DNA of 6,490 nucleotides from Flavobacterium psychrophilum (GCA_003243255.1 QFQM01000241.1:1-6490); one strand, 5' to 3'; shown: positions 1-5,394, counted from the stretch's first letter. Notes: a model not told the origin generated them from the letters alone. Numbers and translations: made by a program.

Positions 1-1
1 T

Positions 2-103
2 GAAAAAGTGGGCTTTACCTTTGTAAAAGAGCACATTACAACTCCTGGGAGCATTACTTTTGAACAGTTCTGTAACCTATGGGAGATCTCAAAACCTCAA
101 TAA
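2..103 (+). CDS. C-terminal end of an unidentified protein, possibly a GNAT acetyltransferase (partial)
   Basis: An open frame enters from the left edge and gives 33 residues before a TAA at 101-103. The piece starts EKVGFTFVKEH and ends LWEISKPQ. The EK-x-GF opening resembles the late strand of GNAT (RimJ-like) acetyltransferases, where an (A)EK-x-GF segment is common close to the C-terminus; that is the only hint of function and it is weak. The rest of the gene lies outside the window, so length, start and catalytic residues cannot be judged. About 80 nt separate its stop from the next start, and a promoter-like sequence lies in that gap, so the next gene is probably transcribed separately. 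That this is the end of a real coding region is likely; the family name is a guess. Confidence 0.5.
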   Translation, partial: EKVGFTFVKEHITTPGSITFEQFCNLWEISKPQ

Positions 104-116
104 ATTGGCATGTTAA

Positions 117-150
117 TTGCAATAAATCTCTAAAATTTTGGTTAGTTTTG
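117..150 (+). promoter_or_regulatory. Flavobacterial-type promoter for the exported protein gene at 183
   Basis: A TTG at 117-119 and TAGTTTTG at 143-150 match the -33 (TTG) and -7 (TAnnTTTG) elements described for Flavobacterium, with a 23 nt spacer, the long end of the accepted 17-23 range. Transcription would begin near 155-157, leaving a leader of roughly 27 nt before the ATG at 183. The site overlaps a possible upstream TTG start at 138 and so argues for the ATG. Confidence 0.55.
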
Positions 151-182
151 TCAGGAACGACTGGTCTAAAAGGTTCAATTTT

Positions 183-842
183 ATGCAGATACGATACATT
201 AAATACGTTATATTCCTATTTATAATAAGCTCGGGTTCAGCTGCTTTCGCACAGATAGATAACCCTATGGGCGGATTTGCCATACCTAAAGAAAAGTCTA
301 AGGTTAACTCATCTCCTTTACCTGCTAAAACCGACCTGCCATCGAGCGTGATGCCTCCTGCTAAAACCTACAATGCCACTGATTTAACCAAGAAAACTGA
401 GGAATTCAGCATGATTAAAAAGGAGGAATTCGTTAACCGTGGCTCTGAATATCAGGACAGGGTAAACCAGAGCGTTCAGCAAAAAGGAGAGTCAAATGAA
501 GCCTACAGAGGCAACCAGAGTTTTGGTGAAATCCGCACAAAATCAAGCTATTTTACCATATTCTCAGCAGATTATGGCCTTGAAGATGGTGACAGGATAA
601 GGGTATTGGTAAATGATCAGGTCGTAATACCTGAATTTACACTTACCAACAATAGCAAAGCTTTACAGATAATGCTTAAACCCGGCTTTAACAAAATTGA
701 ATTTGAAGCTATGAATCAGGGTACTTCCGGGCCTAATACAGCTCAATTCACTGTTATTGACGACCACGAAAAGCAATTAATGTCAAATCAGTGGAATTTA
801 GCCACAGGATTTAAGGCATCTGTTATGGTTATAAAGGAATAG
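183..842 (+). CDS. Exported protein of unknown function with a C-terminal beta-rich domain
   Basis: The product is 219 residues. Residues 1-23 form a signal peptide: IRYIKY basic start, hydrophobic core, AAFA then Q, with cleavage likely after Ala23. Residues 25-120 are a polar, low-complexity stretch rich in K, E, S, P, N and Q, without obvious fold. Residues from about 121 to the end form a compact beta-rich module with the pattern DGDRIRVLVNDQVV, then LKPGFNKIEFEAMNQGTSGPNTAQF. This DGD-x-I/V-x-V-x-x-N ... L-x-x-G-x-N-x-I ... A-x-N-x-G-x-x-x-PNTA layout recurs in Bacteroidota envelope proteins, where it looks like an immunoglobulin-like surface domain; its role is not known to me. The frame continues upstream to a TTG at 138, but that would bury the signal peptide behind 15 residues and overlap the promoter, so ATG 183 is chosen. 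The next gene begins 32 nt downstream and is also exported, so the two may be co-transcribed. Export is well supported; the function is unknown. Confidence 0.8.
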   Translation: MQIRYIKYVIFLFIISSGSAAFAQIDNPMGGFAIPKEKSKVNSSPLPAKTDLPSSVMPPAKTYNATDLTKKTEEFSMIKKEEFVNRGSEYQDRVNQSVQQKGESNEAYRGNQSFGEIRTKSSYFTIFSADYGLEDGDRIRVLVNDQVVIPEFTLTNNSKALQIMLKPGFNKIEFEAMNQGTSGPNTAQFTVIDDHEKQLMSNQWNLATGFKASVMVIKE

Positions 843-847
843 TGTAT

Positions 848-855
848 TATATTTG
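848..855 (+). promoter_or_regulatory. Possible -7 promoter element before the gene at 875
   Basis: TATATTTG fits TAnnTTTG exactly and lies 19 nt before the ATG at 875. No TTG sits at the expected -33 distance (17-23 nt upstream), so this is half a promoter. It may give extra transcription of the second gene in addition to read-through from the first. Confidence 0.3.
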
Positions 856-874
856 TCTCTAAGCGTATTCAACT

Positions 875-1492
875 ATGAGACAACTACTATTCTTCTTTCT
901 GTTTATTTTCTCCGGACTAACAGCAATTGCTCAGGATCATGCAGCTACTATGTATTTTAATGATGGTACTGATGTGGCCGGTTATGCCTCTATAAAATTT
1001 ATCAAGGAGTCCTTTTACGGAATGCCAAAAGATAAGATATCTTTCAGAGTATCAGAGGATGAAGAGGCTGAACTTTGGGATGAAGAAACCGTATCTAAAA
1101 TTGTTTTTCACGACCTTCCCGAACCTTTAACCCTTGAGTACATAAATGTTACCTATGTTGATGGCACGCAATATTCGCTTTTCCAGGTTGTTGAACCCGG
1201 AGAAATAACGCTTTATGCGGAAGCTTCTACAATTTGGGATACCAAAACCGATAAGATACTCCCTCCGATGCCTAAAAACCTAAAGGTAAAAAGGGCAACC
1301 GAAAAAGAGTTTGCAGTATTGACTAACAAAAAGAAAATTTCGGCTTATTTCCAGTGCCAGGGCATTACAGACCGTTTAGATAGCGGCGAATTCAATAGCC
1401 GTACCGTGGTTGAAATGGTTAATTACTATAATGAAAGCTGTACAGAAAATCTAAAGGAAAAGATACAAAAACCGGCATCGGCAGGTCAATAA
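875..1492 (+). CDS. Exported protein of unknown function
   Basis: The 205-residue product starts with a clear signal peptide (MRQLLFFFLFIFSGLTAIA, cleavage before Gln20). The mature part opens with a strand-turn-strand pattern, TMYFNDGTDVAGYASIKF, that matches the general look of Bacteroidota periplasmic proteins with repeated 'F-x-DG-x-x-x-x-G' beta hairpins. A second such hairpin is VTYVDGTQYSLFQVV near residues 91-105. There is no lipobox cysteine; Cys162 and Cys189 in the C-terminal part could form a disulfide. The last 20 residues are polar. I do not recognise a named family. The gene ends convergently with the minus-strand run: its TAA at 1490-1492 overlaps the last bases of the VanZ-like gene by 7 nt, so there is no room for a terminator between them. 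It lies 32 nt behind another exported-protein gene and probably shares its transcript. Confidence 0.8.
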   Translation: MRQLLFFFLFIFSGLTAIAQDHAATMYFNDGTDVAGYASIKFIKESFYGMPKDKISFRVSEDEEAELWDEETVSKIVFHDLPEPLTLEYINVTYVDGTQYSLFQVVEPGEITLYAEASTIWDTKTDKILPPMPKNLKVKRATEKEFAVLTNKKKISAYFQCQGITDRLDSGEFNSRTVVEMVNYYNESCTENLKEKIQKPASAGQ

Positions 1493-1986
1493 AAAACATG
1501 TGCCAGATATACAATTGAGTAACAGGACACACACCATACAGTCCTGGCATTAAATGATTTGAATATAATTTCTTTTGTGATTCTCTTAGTTTGTAAATAA
1601 GCAAGTAGCCAAAAACAAAAAGAGAAAAGAATATCCATCCAGTCGAATCTCCCATTGGTTATGTGCAGTAGCTGAAATAACTCCATAACTACAGCTGTGA
1701 CAAGCGGCACAAACACGAGGTTATACCTCCTTTTTCCTATCATAAAGCAAAATGGCCCCGAAAGTATAGTTATACAGTATATCCACAAACCTTCAGGTAA
1801 TGAAAACACTATATAATCATTTAGAGGAAGAGCTGAATTGATTTGTTCTTTTAATGCAATGTAATCCTCATAAGAAAACAACTGAACGATAAGCTTATTG
1901 ATCAGTGTTTTTGAAGTTCTGTAAAAAACATAAATATACAGTGATATAAAAAGCGAGATTGCTATTGATGGAATGTGTTTTTTCAA
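1486..1986 (-). CDS. VanZ-like integral membrane protein
   Basis: The product is 166 residues with about five membrane spans (roughly 5-22, 62-82, 89-108, 115-131 and 149-164). The stretch MELFQLLHITNGRFDWMDIL (101-120) carries the E-x-x-Q ... R/T-F-D-x-x-D-I/L pattern that marks VanZ-like proteins: Glu102, Gln105, Arg113, Asp115 and Asp118. VanZ itself gives low-level teicoplanin resistance, but most relatives have no known role, and resistance should not be read from the name. The start is a TTG at 1986-1984 that overlaps the stop of the methyltransferase gene as TTGA. An in-frame TAA lies a few codons upstream and no ATG or GTG is available near, so TTG is the only sensible start; translation is probably coupled. 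It is the last gene of the minus-strand run and overlaps the convergent gene by 7 nt. Membrane location is sure; the family is likely. Confidence 0.7.
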   Translation of the reverse strand: MKKHIPSIAISLFISLYIYVFYRTSKTLINKLIVQLFSYEDYIALKEQINSALPLNDYIVFSLPEGLWIYCITILSGPFCFMIGKRRYNLVFVPLVTAVVMELFQLLHITNGRFDWMDILFSFCFWLLAYLQTKRITKEIIFKSFNARTVWCVSCYSIVYLAHVFY

Positions 1987-2569
1987 GGTTTTGTATATAT
2001 AAGCAATTTATAATAGGCTCCAAATCCGAGAGTAGATTCCTTTATTAGCGTAAAACGCTTCAATCCTTCAATATCTTGCTGATAAAAGGAAGACCTGAAA
2101 CGTAAAAGCTTCGCAATGGGCTGAAAAGCTTTATCCGCATATTTTAACACATTATCCGGTGTAAAATGATTAAGGATAAACAATTTACCTCCCGGTTTAA
2201 GCACTCTGAAAACTTCTTTAAGTAGCTTCTCCGGATCTTCGGCAACTGCAATAGCATGGGAAATAACAATGTAATCAAAATGCATATCAGGAAAAGACAG
2301 ATTCTCGGCATCCATCAGTAACAAGTGGATATTATTATCATTATAATTCCTTGCTTTATTCAGCATGGCTTCAGAAATATCTATACCTGTAATTTTATGC
2401 CCTTTATAGTTTGGCAAATAGGCACCATCTCTACTCCTATCTCCAGCAGATCGCCGGCCTTACAGGCATTGACTTCATCTATCAATGCGCTTCTTTGCGG
2501 ATTCAAAAAGCTATTTATAAGCGGATAGAAAACACTTAAATGATTGTAAAAAGTTGCAGTAGAGTACAT
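1983..2569 (-). pseudogene. SAM-dependent methyltransferase (PmtA-like), interrupted by a one-base deletion
   Basis: Two overlapping frames together make one class I methyltransferase. The first runs from ATG 2569 through GDLLEIGV and then goes out of frame to a stop at 2381. The second runs from about 2431 to the stop at 1983. After the GTA codon at 2434-2432 the minus strand reads GAGATGG; adding one G there gives GGAGATGG and the SAM-binding motif EIGVGDG (residues 43-49), followed in frame by AYLPNYKGHK. The repaired protein is 195 residues. Other motifs are intact: GIDIS with acidic Asp64, MDAENLSFPDMHFDYIV, and RVLKPGGKLFILNHF. The LNHF segment followed by a P-I-x-x-LLRF-R-SSF region resembles bacterial phosphatidylethanolamine N-methyltransferases, so a phospholipid or other hydrophobic acceptor is plausible, not shown. 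Its ATG directly abuts the stop of the DUF2236 gene, and its end overlaps the VanZ-like start. The otherwise clean reading frame points to a very recent mutation or a sequencing error. If real, the product is a 62-residue fragment without activity. Confidence 0.85.
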
Positions 2570-3334
2570 TTATGCCGGAATTATATTTAGTGCATCTATT
2601 TCCTTTTTATATTTTTCAGGAATAAGGACCGATTTAATAAAGCTGTCTAAATTCATGCTTTTGCATATCTTGTAACCGGCAATTAAAGGAGCCAATACTG
2701 TAAAACGCCTCATAGAAAGCATTTTACGAACCTCTACAGGAATAACAAGTAGTTGCGACTCAAGCATAATACGGTATCGGAAAGCTCCCAGATGTTTCTT
2801 ATACTGCTCAAACAAGTCTACAGTGTGATGACTGTAAACCATATTCTGTTCTAAATGTTCCTGACGCATTATTTCCCATGCTGTAAAGTTTTGTGGCAGG
2901 CCCTGCAATCCCATTCTGTTTCCTACCTTGTAGAATACATTAAAAACTTCTTCTTTTTCTGTTATACTAAGCTTTCGTTCAAGCAGTTCATACGACCGTA
3001 TAGAGTAATCTATCAGCATAAAAAGTACATCCCTGTAAGCCCAATCGGGAATTTTAAATCCACGACCCTGCTCTACTTCTTTGTGAATCGCTGCAATGCT
3101 ATCAATTGAACGTAAAGCAGCATCATGTTCGGCAAAAACGATTGTCCTTGCATACGACACGGTTGAGAAAAGCCTTCCCAAGGGATCAGTCGGAAGTTTT
3201 CCGGTAAAATAAAGCCAGTCCACAGCTTTATTGAGTGCAAACTCAGCAGCAGCACCGGCAAATATGAAAAGTATGGTATCGCTATTGCCCCATATCTTCC
3301 TTACAATCGAATCTTTATCTACAAAATATTCCAT
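2570..3334 (-). CDS. DUF2236 / MpaB-type oxygenase-like protein
   Basis: The 254-residue product matches the look of the DUF2236 family (ER-bound oxygenase MpaB / rubber oxygenase Lcp catalytic domain). Seen in order: IWGNSDTILFIFAGAAAEFA at 14-33, the equivalent of the family's opening 'phage-like' helix; PLGRLFSTVSYARTIVFAEH at 51-70; IAAIHKEVEQGRG with His84 at the usual place of the conserved H-x-x-V-x-G; AYRDVLFMLIDYSIRSYELL at 99-118; and LPQNF at 146-150. The well-studied members are b-type haem enzymes that cleave C=C bonds of isoprenoids (Lcp on rubber, MpaB in mycophenolic acid synthesis); most bacterial DUF2236 proteins have no known substrate. There is no signal peptide. The ATG at 3334 lies 14 nt after the preceding gene, and the TAA directly abuts the methyltransferase ATG, so the two enzymes are probably made together. 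A shared hydrophobic or lipid substrate is inference. Family membership is likely but rests on pattern reading. Confidence 0.72.
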   Translation of the reverse strand: MEYFVDKDSIVRKIWGNSDTILFIFAGAAAEFALNKAVDWLYFTGKLPTDPLGRLFSTVSYARTIVFAEHDAALRSIDSIAAIHKEVEQGRGFKIPDWAYRDVLFMLIDYSIRSYELLERKLSITEKEEVFNVFYKVGNRMGLQGLPQNFTAWEIMRQEHLEQNMVYSHHTVDLFEQYKKHLGAFRYRIMLESQLLVIPVEVRKMLSMRRFTVLAPLIAGYKICKSMNLDSFIKSVLIPEKYKKEIDALNIIPA

Positions 3335-3348
3335 ATCAATTCAAATAC

Positions 3349-3687
3349 TTAATCCCACAATGTTCCATCGAGCCCTAAAATTATACCTACCCACAAGATG
3401 AAAAGGTACACAAGAAGGCTAATGCACCTTAACAGTATACTTTTAGTTGTCGAATCGTAATTGTGATTATTGATTATATAATACAACGCACCACCAAAAG
3501 CACCTGCTAATGGTGTAATAATTAGTGGTCTTACCATCCAGAACTCCGGCCATTCAGGGTTAGGTGCATTTACCTGAAGAATAAATAAGAGTATTATTGC
3601 AAAAGCAATCACCATCCCTGTAAGAGCATTTTTTAGTAACAGAGGTCTTTTATAAGACCTGCTTGTCAAATTAAGTTTTGTTTTCAT
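3349..3687 (-). CDS. Small three-helix membrane protein, conserved in flavobacteria
   Basis: The 112-residue product has a basic cytoplasmic N-terminus (about residues 1-20) and three membrane spans near 22-40, 54-71 and 86-106. Characteristic short motifs are NPEWPEFWMVRPL (43-55), PLAGAFGG (59-66) and the C-terminal LGLDGTLWD. I recall proteins of this layout in many flavobacteria, sometimes listed as 'potassium transporter KefB'; at 112 residues with no antiporter or NAD-binding domain that label has no support here. Function is unknown. It follows the winged-helix gene after 54 nt, a gap that contains a perfect 7-bp inverted repeat, and precedes the DUF2236 gene by 14 nt. It could be the first gene of a sub-operon that also carries the oxygenase-like, methyltransferase and VanZ-like genes. 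Confidence 0.75.
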   Translation of the reverse strand: MKTKLNLTSRSYKRPLLLKNALTGMVIAFAIILLFILQVNAPNPEWPEFWMVRPLIITPLAGAFGGALYYIINNHNYDSTTKSILLRCISLLVYLFILWVGIILGLDGTLWD

Positions 3688-3707
3688 TTTTTATTAATTT
3701 TAAAAAG

Positions 3708-3726
3708 AACTTTGAATTACAAAGTT
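3708..3726. promoter_or_regulatory. Inverted repeat, candidate operator
   Basis: AACTTTG-AATTA-CAAAGTT is a perfect dyad with 7-bp arms, lying 21-39 nt before the ATG at 3687 on the minus strand. On that strand the left side reads AAACTTTG, one base off the TAnnTTTG -7 element, though no TTG is found at -33 distance. A related dyad overlaps the promoter at 4683-4690, matching at 15 of 19 positions. The arms are too AT-rich to be a convincing terminator. The winged-helix protein encoded next to it is the natural candidate to bind here. Confidence 0.4.
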
Positions 3727-3741
3727 TTAGGGTAAATTTTT

Positions 3742-4041
3742 TTATTTATGCGATTTAACTAAATTTTCAAGTATACGAAGATGCTCTAAAAAAGCAGCTT
3801 TACCTTCTTTTGTCATAAAGTATTTTGTATTAGGCTTTCTTCCCACAAAGGACTTCTCTACTGCTATAAACTCTTCTTTTTCAAGTGCTTTCAGGTGACT
3901 GGCAAGGTTACCGTCGGTAGCATCAAGGTATTCTTTTAAGGCATTGAAATCCAGGGTATCATTAACAGCCAGAGCCGACATGATACCAAGCCTGATCCGA
4001 CTTTCAAATGCCTTATGTAATCCGTTTACTGATACTTTCAC
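3742..4041 (-). CDS. Winged-helix transcriptional regulator (HTH_34 / ArsR-like)
   Basis: The 99-residue product is a single winged-helix DNA-binding domain. It starts with a helix carrying RIRLGIMSAL (15-24), then DFNALKEYLDATDGNLASHL (31-50), whose TDGNLASHLKALEKEEFI is the recognition helix and its turn. The wing, VEKSFVGRKPNTKYFMT (61-77), is followed by a closing helix EGKAAFLEHL. The 'F-x-x-L-K-x-x-L-x-x-TDGNL-x-x-H-L ... GRKP-x-T-x-x-x-x-T-x-x-G-x-x-A-F' pattern is that of Pfam HTH_34. There are no metal-binding cysteines and no separate effector domain, so the signal it senses is not visible. The start is a GTG at 4041-4039 overlapping the TGA of the membrane protein gene as GTGA, a strong sign of coupled expression. 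Such regulators are often paired with a membrane protein and repress their own operon; the dyads at 3708 and 4671 would fit that. Confidence 0.85.
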   Translation of the reverse strand: MKVSVNGLHKAFESRIRLGIMSALAVNDTLDFNALKEYLDATDGNLASHLKALEKEEFIAVEKSFVGRKPNTKYFMTKEGKAAFLEHLRILENLVKSHK

Positions 4042-4664
4042 CTTTCGTATTTAAAATGTATATATATGCCGTAGGCAATGTGCGCTACGCCAAATCCAAG
4101 TGCCCAGAATAAAAGTCCGTAACCTATATAATACGAGCTTATAAGCCCCAGAGTAACTTGAATTAAGCCTAATACCTTAACGTCTTCAAAAGTGTACCTG
4201 CTGGCAATGAATAATGAAAGTCCGTAAAATATTAATGTCAATGGAGCAACAAGGCCCACAAATCCCTTAGAAATCAAAATTAATATTAATATCCCTCCTA
4301 TTACCAGCGGAACACCCATATTTACTAACAATCGCCTTGATGTAGCATTCCAGAATTTCTCATTTCTTTTGGCAGCCCTTCTACTAGAGAAAAACACTGC
4401 TGTTCCAACAGCTAAAATTAAAACAGAAAGAGCAAGAAGCACCAGCTTTAAGATACCTCCCGTATAATGCCTTTCTGAAACCGATGAATAAATAATCTCA
4501 TCAGGATTAAAATATAATACTTTATAAGCAACATATGCACCTATAAGAGCATATACTCCTGCCATGATTCCGGCCCATCCTGAAAGGGAAAGAAATTTGG
4601 TAGATTTCTCCATCATGGAGCGTATCTCTGAAATGTCACGGATATAATCCTGCTGTTGTTTCAT
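4038..4664 (-). CDS. Six-helix membrane protein paired with the winged-helix regulator
   Basis: The 208-residue product begins with a polar, charged segment of about 23 residues (MKQQQDYIRDISEIRSMMEK), probably cytoplasmic and helical. Six membrane spans follow near 24-44, 66-88, 108-126, 128-146, 152-172 and 174-200. A basic loop, SSRRAAKRNEKFWNATSRR, lies between spans 2 and 3 and a short basic tail (HFKYER) ends the protein. No catalytic motif or transporter signature is visible. The frame extends 7 codons further to a TTG at 4685, but that codon is the end of the promoter -7 element, so the ATG at 4664 is preferred. It overlaps the regulator gene by 4 nt (GTGA). A membrane protein plus a small winged-helix protein in one coupled unit suggests that the membrane protein modulates or is controlled by the regulator; this is inference. 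The family has no name I recognise. Confidence 0.8.
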   Translation of the reverse strand: MKQQQDYIRDISEIRSMMEKSTKFLSLSGWAGIMAGVYALIGAYVAYKVLYFNPDEIIYSSVSERHYTGGILKLVLLALSVLILAVGTAVFFSSRRAAKRNEKFWNATSRRLLVNMGVPLVIGGILILILISKGFVGLVAPLTLIFYGLSLFIASRYTFEDVKVLGLIQVTLGLISSYYIGYGLLFWALGFGVAHIAYGIYIHFKYER

Positions 4665-4670
4665 AAAAAG

Positions 4671-4689
4671 TACTTTATAATACAAAGTT
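4671..4689. promoter_or_regulatory. Imperfect dyad overlapping the operon promoter, candidate operator
   Basis: TACTTTATAATACAAAGTT contains ACTTT-N7-AAAGT (4672-4688), the same arms and spacing as the perfect dyad at 3709-3725. It overlaps the -7 element and the expected transcription start of the minus-strand operon, where a bound repressor would block initiation. The motif is AT-rich and partly made of the -7 element itself, so chance similarity is possible. Confidence 0.35.
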
Positions 4690-4711
4690 AATAATTAGCC
4701 TGATACTGCAA
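4683..4711 (-). promoter_or_regulatory. Promoter of the membrane protein / regulator operon
   Basis: Read on the minus strand, TTG (4711-4709), an 18 nt spacer and TAACTTTG (4690-4683) match the Flavobacterium -33/-7 promoter consensus. Transcription would begin around 4677, leaving about a dozen bases before the ATG at 4664. It is the best-placed promoter for the whole minus-strand run and explains why the upstream TTG at 4685 is not a start codon. Confidence 0.6.
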
Positions 4712-4776
4712 AATTATTTTTCATGTATTTTAAAAACATTCTAAAATCTGATGTGCTGATGTTGCTTAATAAGTCC

Positions 4777-4812
4777 GTTAACATTAAATAACATACAATA
4801 ATATTGGTTAAC
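4777..4812. repeat. Two GTTAAC hexamers 30 nt apart in the divergent intergenic region
   Basis: GTTAAC occurs at 4777-4782 and 4807-4812; the second sits inside the 10-bp palindrome TGGTTAACCA (4805-4814). The 30 nt distance equals about three helical turns. They lie 23-58 nt upstream of the -7 element of the gene at 4870, where an activator would bind, and in the region shared with the divergent operon. Confidence 0.35.
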
Positions 4813-4834
4813 CATACATATAAAATACTGATAG

Positions 4835-4842
4835 TAAGTTTG
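4835..4842 (+). promoter_or_regulatory. -7 promoter element before the gene at 4870
   Basis: TAAGTTTG matches TAnnTTTG and lies 27 nt before the ATG at 4870, a normal distance. The nearest TTG (4804-4806) is 28 nt upstream, beyond the usual 17-23 nt spacing, so the -33 element is poor; activation by a regulator would be one explanation. A 6-bp dyad, AAGTTT-N7-AAACTT (4836-4854), covers the element and the likely start point. Confidence 0.5.
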
Positions 4843-4869
4843 TACTATAAACTTTAAAACACCATTGTC

Positions 4870-5280
4870 ATGAAAACAAAAATCATTTTAATATTTGCCC
4901 TTATAGTAACACTAACAGGTTATGGGCAGGATAAAAGTAAATTTGACACTCAGTTAAATACTGTTGTAAAACTATTCACTACAAAGAATGCCGAAGTAAT
5001 CAAGCCCGTTTTAGCAGAGAATTATAGTATTGCAGGCATATTTCCCGGAGCCGAAGAACAGGTATTACCGCAGGTACTGCCACAGCTTCCCCGATTTGAC
5101 GGTTATAAACTGATTAGCCAGGCCCAAGAAAAAGAGGGTACCCGTGTAAAGATCTTTTTGACAGAAAGCAAATCAGGTTATGAGTATCCTGCGAACTTCC
5201 TTTTTAATAAGGAGAAAAAAATACAGGAATTCAATATACTTGAAACAGCATCTATACAAACAGAATATAACGAAAAATAA
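4870..5280 (+). CDS. Small exported protein, possible NTF2-like fold
   Basis: The 136-residue product has a signal peptide (MKTKIILIFALIVTLTGYG, cleavage before Gln20). The mature part reads as helix, then LAENYSIAGIFPGAEEQVLP (48-67), helix, then three to four beta strands (KLISQAQEKEGTRVKIFLTE, YPANFLFN, KIQEFNIL). A helix-loop-helix start followed by a curved sheet, with a 'L-x-x-NY-x-I-x-G' segment after the first helix, fits the NTF2/SnoaL-like superfamily. Similar stretches occur at the front of some Bacteroidota secreted aspartyl proteases, but no protease domain follows here. No catalytic residues can be named. It is transcribed divergently from the membrane protein / regulator operon, has its own -7 element, and is followed by a hairpin terminator. 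GTTAAC hexamers in its upstream region recur before the histidine kinase gene, hinting at shared control. Confidence 0.78.
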   Translation: MKTKIILIFALIVTLTGYGQDKSKFDTQLNTVVKLFTTKNAEVIKPVLAENYSIAGIFPGAEEQVLPQVLPQLPRFDGYKLISQAQEKEGTRVKIFLTESKSGYEYPANFLFNKEKKIQEFNILETASIQTEYNEK

Positions 5281-5287
5281 GACAGTG

Positions 5288-5329
5288 ACAAACAGAGCAG
5301 CCTGCCTCCTGCTCTGCTTGTTGTTTAAA
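5288..5329 (+). terminator. Hairpin terminator after the exported protein gene
   Basis: CAGAGCAG (5293-5300) and CTGCTCTG (5309-5316) form a perfect 8-bp stem around an 8 nt loop. After one A/C mismatch (5292/5317) four more pairs extend it (ACAA 5288-5291 with TTGT 5318-5321). TTGTTGTTT follows, a weak T tract. It begins 8 nt after the stop at 5280, the right place for an intrinsic terminator, and would separate this gene from the histidine kinase gene. Confidence 0.65.
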
Positions 5330-5378
5330 TTGCATAATGCTTATCTTGAGGCATTACTAACACATTACATATTTGAAA

Positions 5379-5394
5379 GTTAACGTATGTTAAC
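5379..5394. repeat. GTTAAC-N4-GTTAAC direct repeat, candidate regulator binding site
   Basis: Two copies of the self-complementary hexamer GTTAAC lie 10 nt apart start to start, one helical turn, 38 nt before the histidine kinase ATG. Such spacing is typical of tandem binding of a response regulator or other dimer. The same hexamer occurs at 4777-4782 and 4807-4812 before the exported protein gene. Confidence 0.4.

Noticed and set aside
1419..1655. Minus-strand open frame of 78 codons
   Set aside because: It lies over the end of two better genes (the VanZ-like gene and the exported protein gene) in another frame and shows no family features.
2381..2434. Programmed ribosomal frameshift in the methyltransferase gene
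   Set aside because: There is no slippery heptamer or following hairpin; a -1 slip after GTA would replace the conserved glycine by arginine, whereas a single missing G explains the sequence exactly.
2325..2528. Plus-strand open frame of 67 codons
   Set aside because: It is antisense to the methyltransferase, whose motifs are clear on the minus strand.
2855..3261. Open frames of 84 codons (plus, 2855-3109) and 62 codons (minus, 3073-3261)
   Set aside because: Both are inside the DUF2236-like gene in other frames and have no recognisable protein features.
3349..3687. Potassium transporter KefB
   Set aside because: The protein has only 112 residues and three spans, far too short for a KefB antiporter, and lacks its NAD-binding domain.
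5180..5383. Plus-strand open frame of 67 codons overlapping the end of the exported protein gene
   Set aside because: It starts within the exported protein gene in another frame and crosses the hairpin terminator; nothing suggests it is translated.
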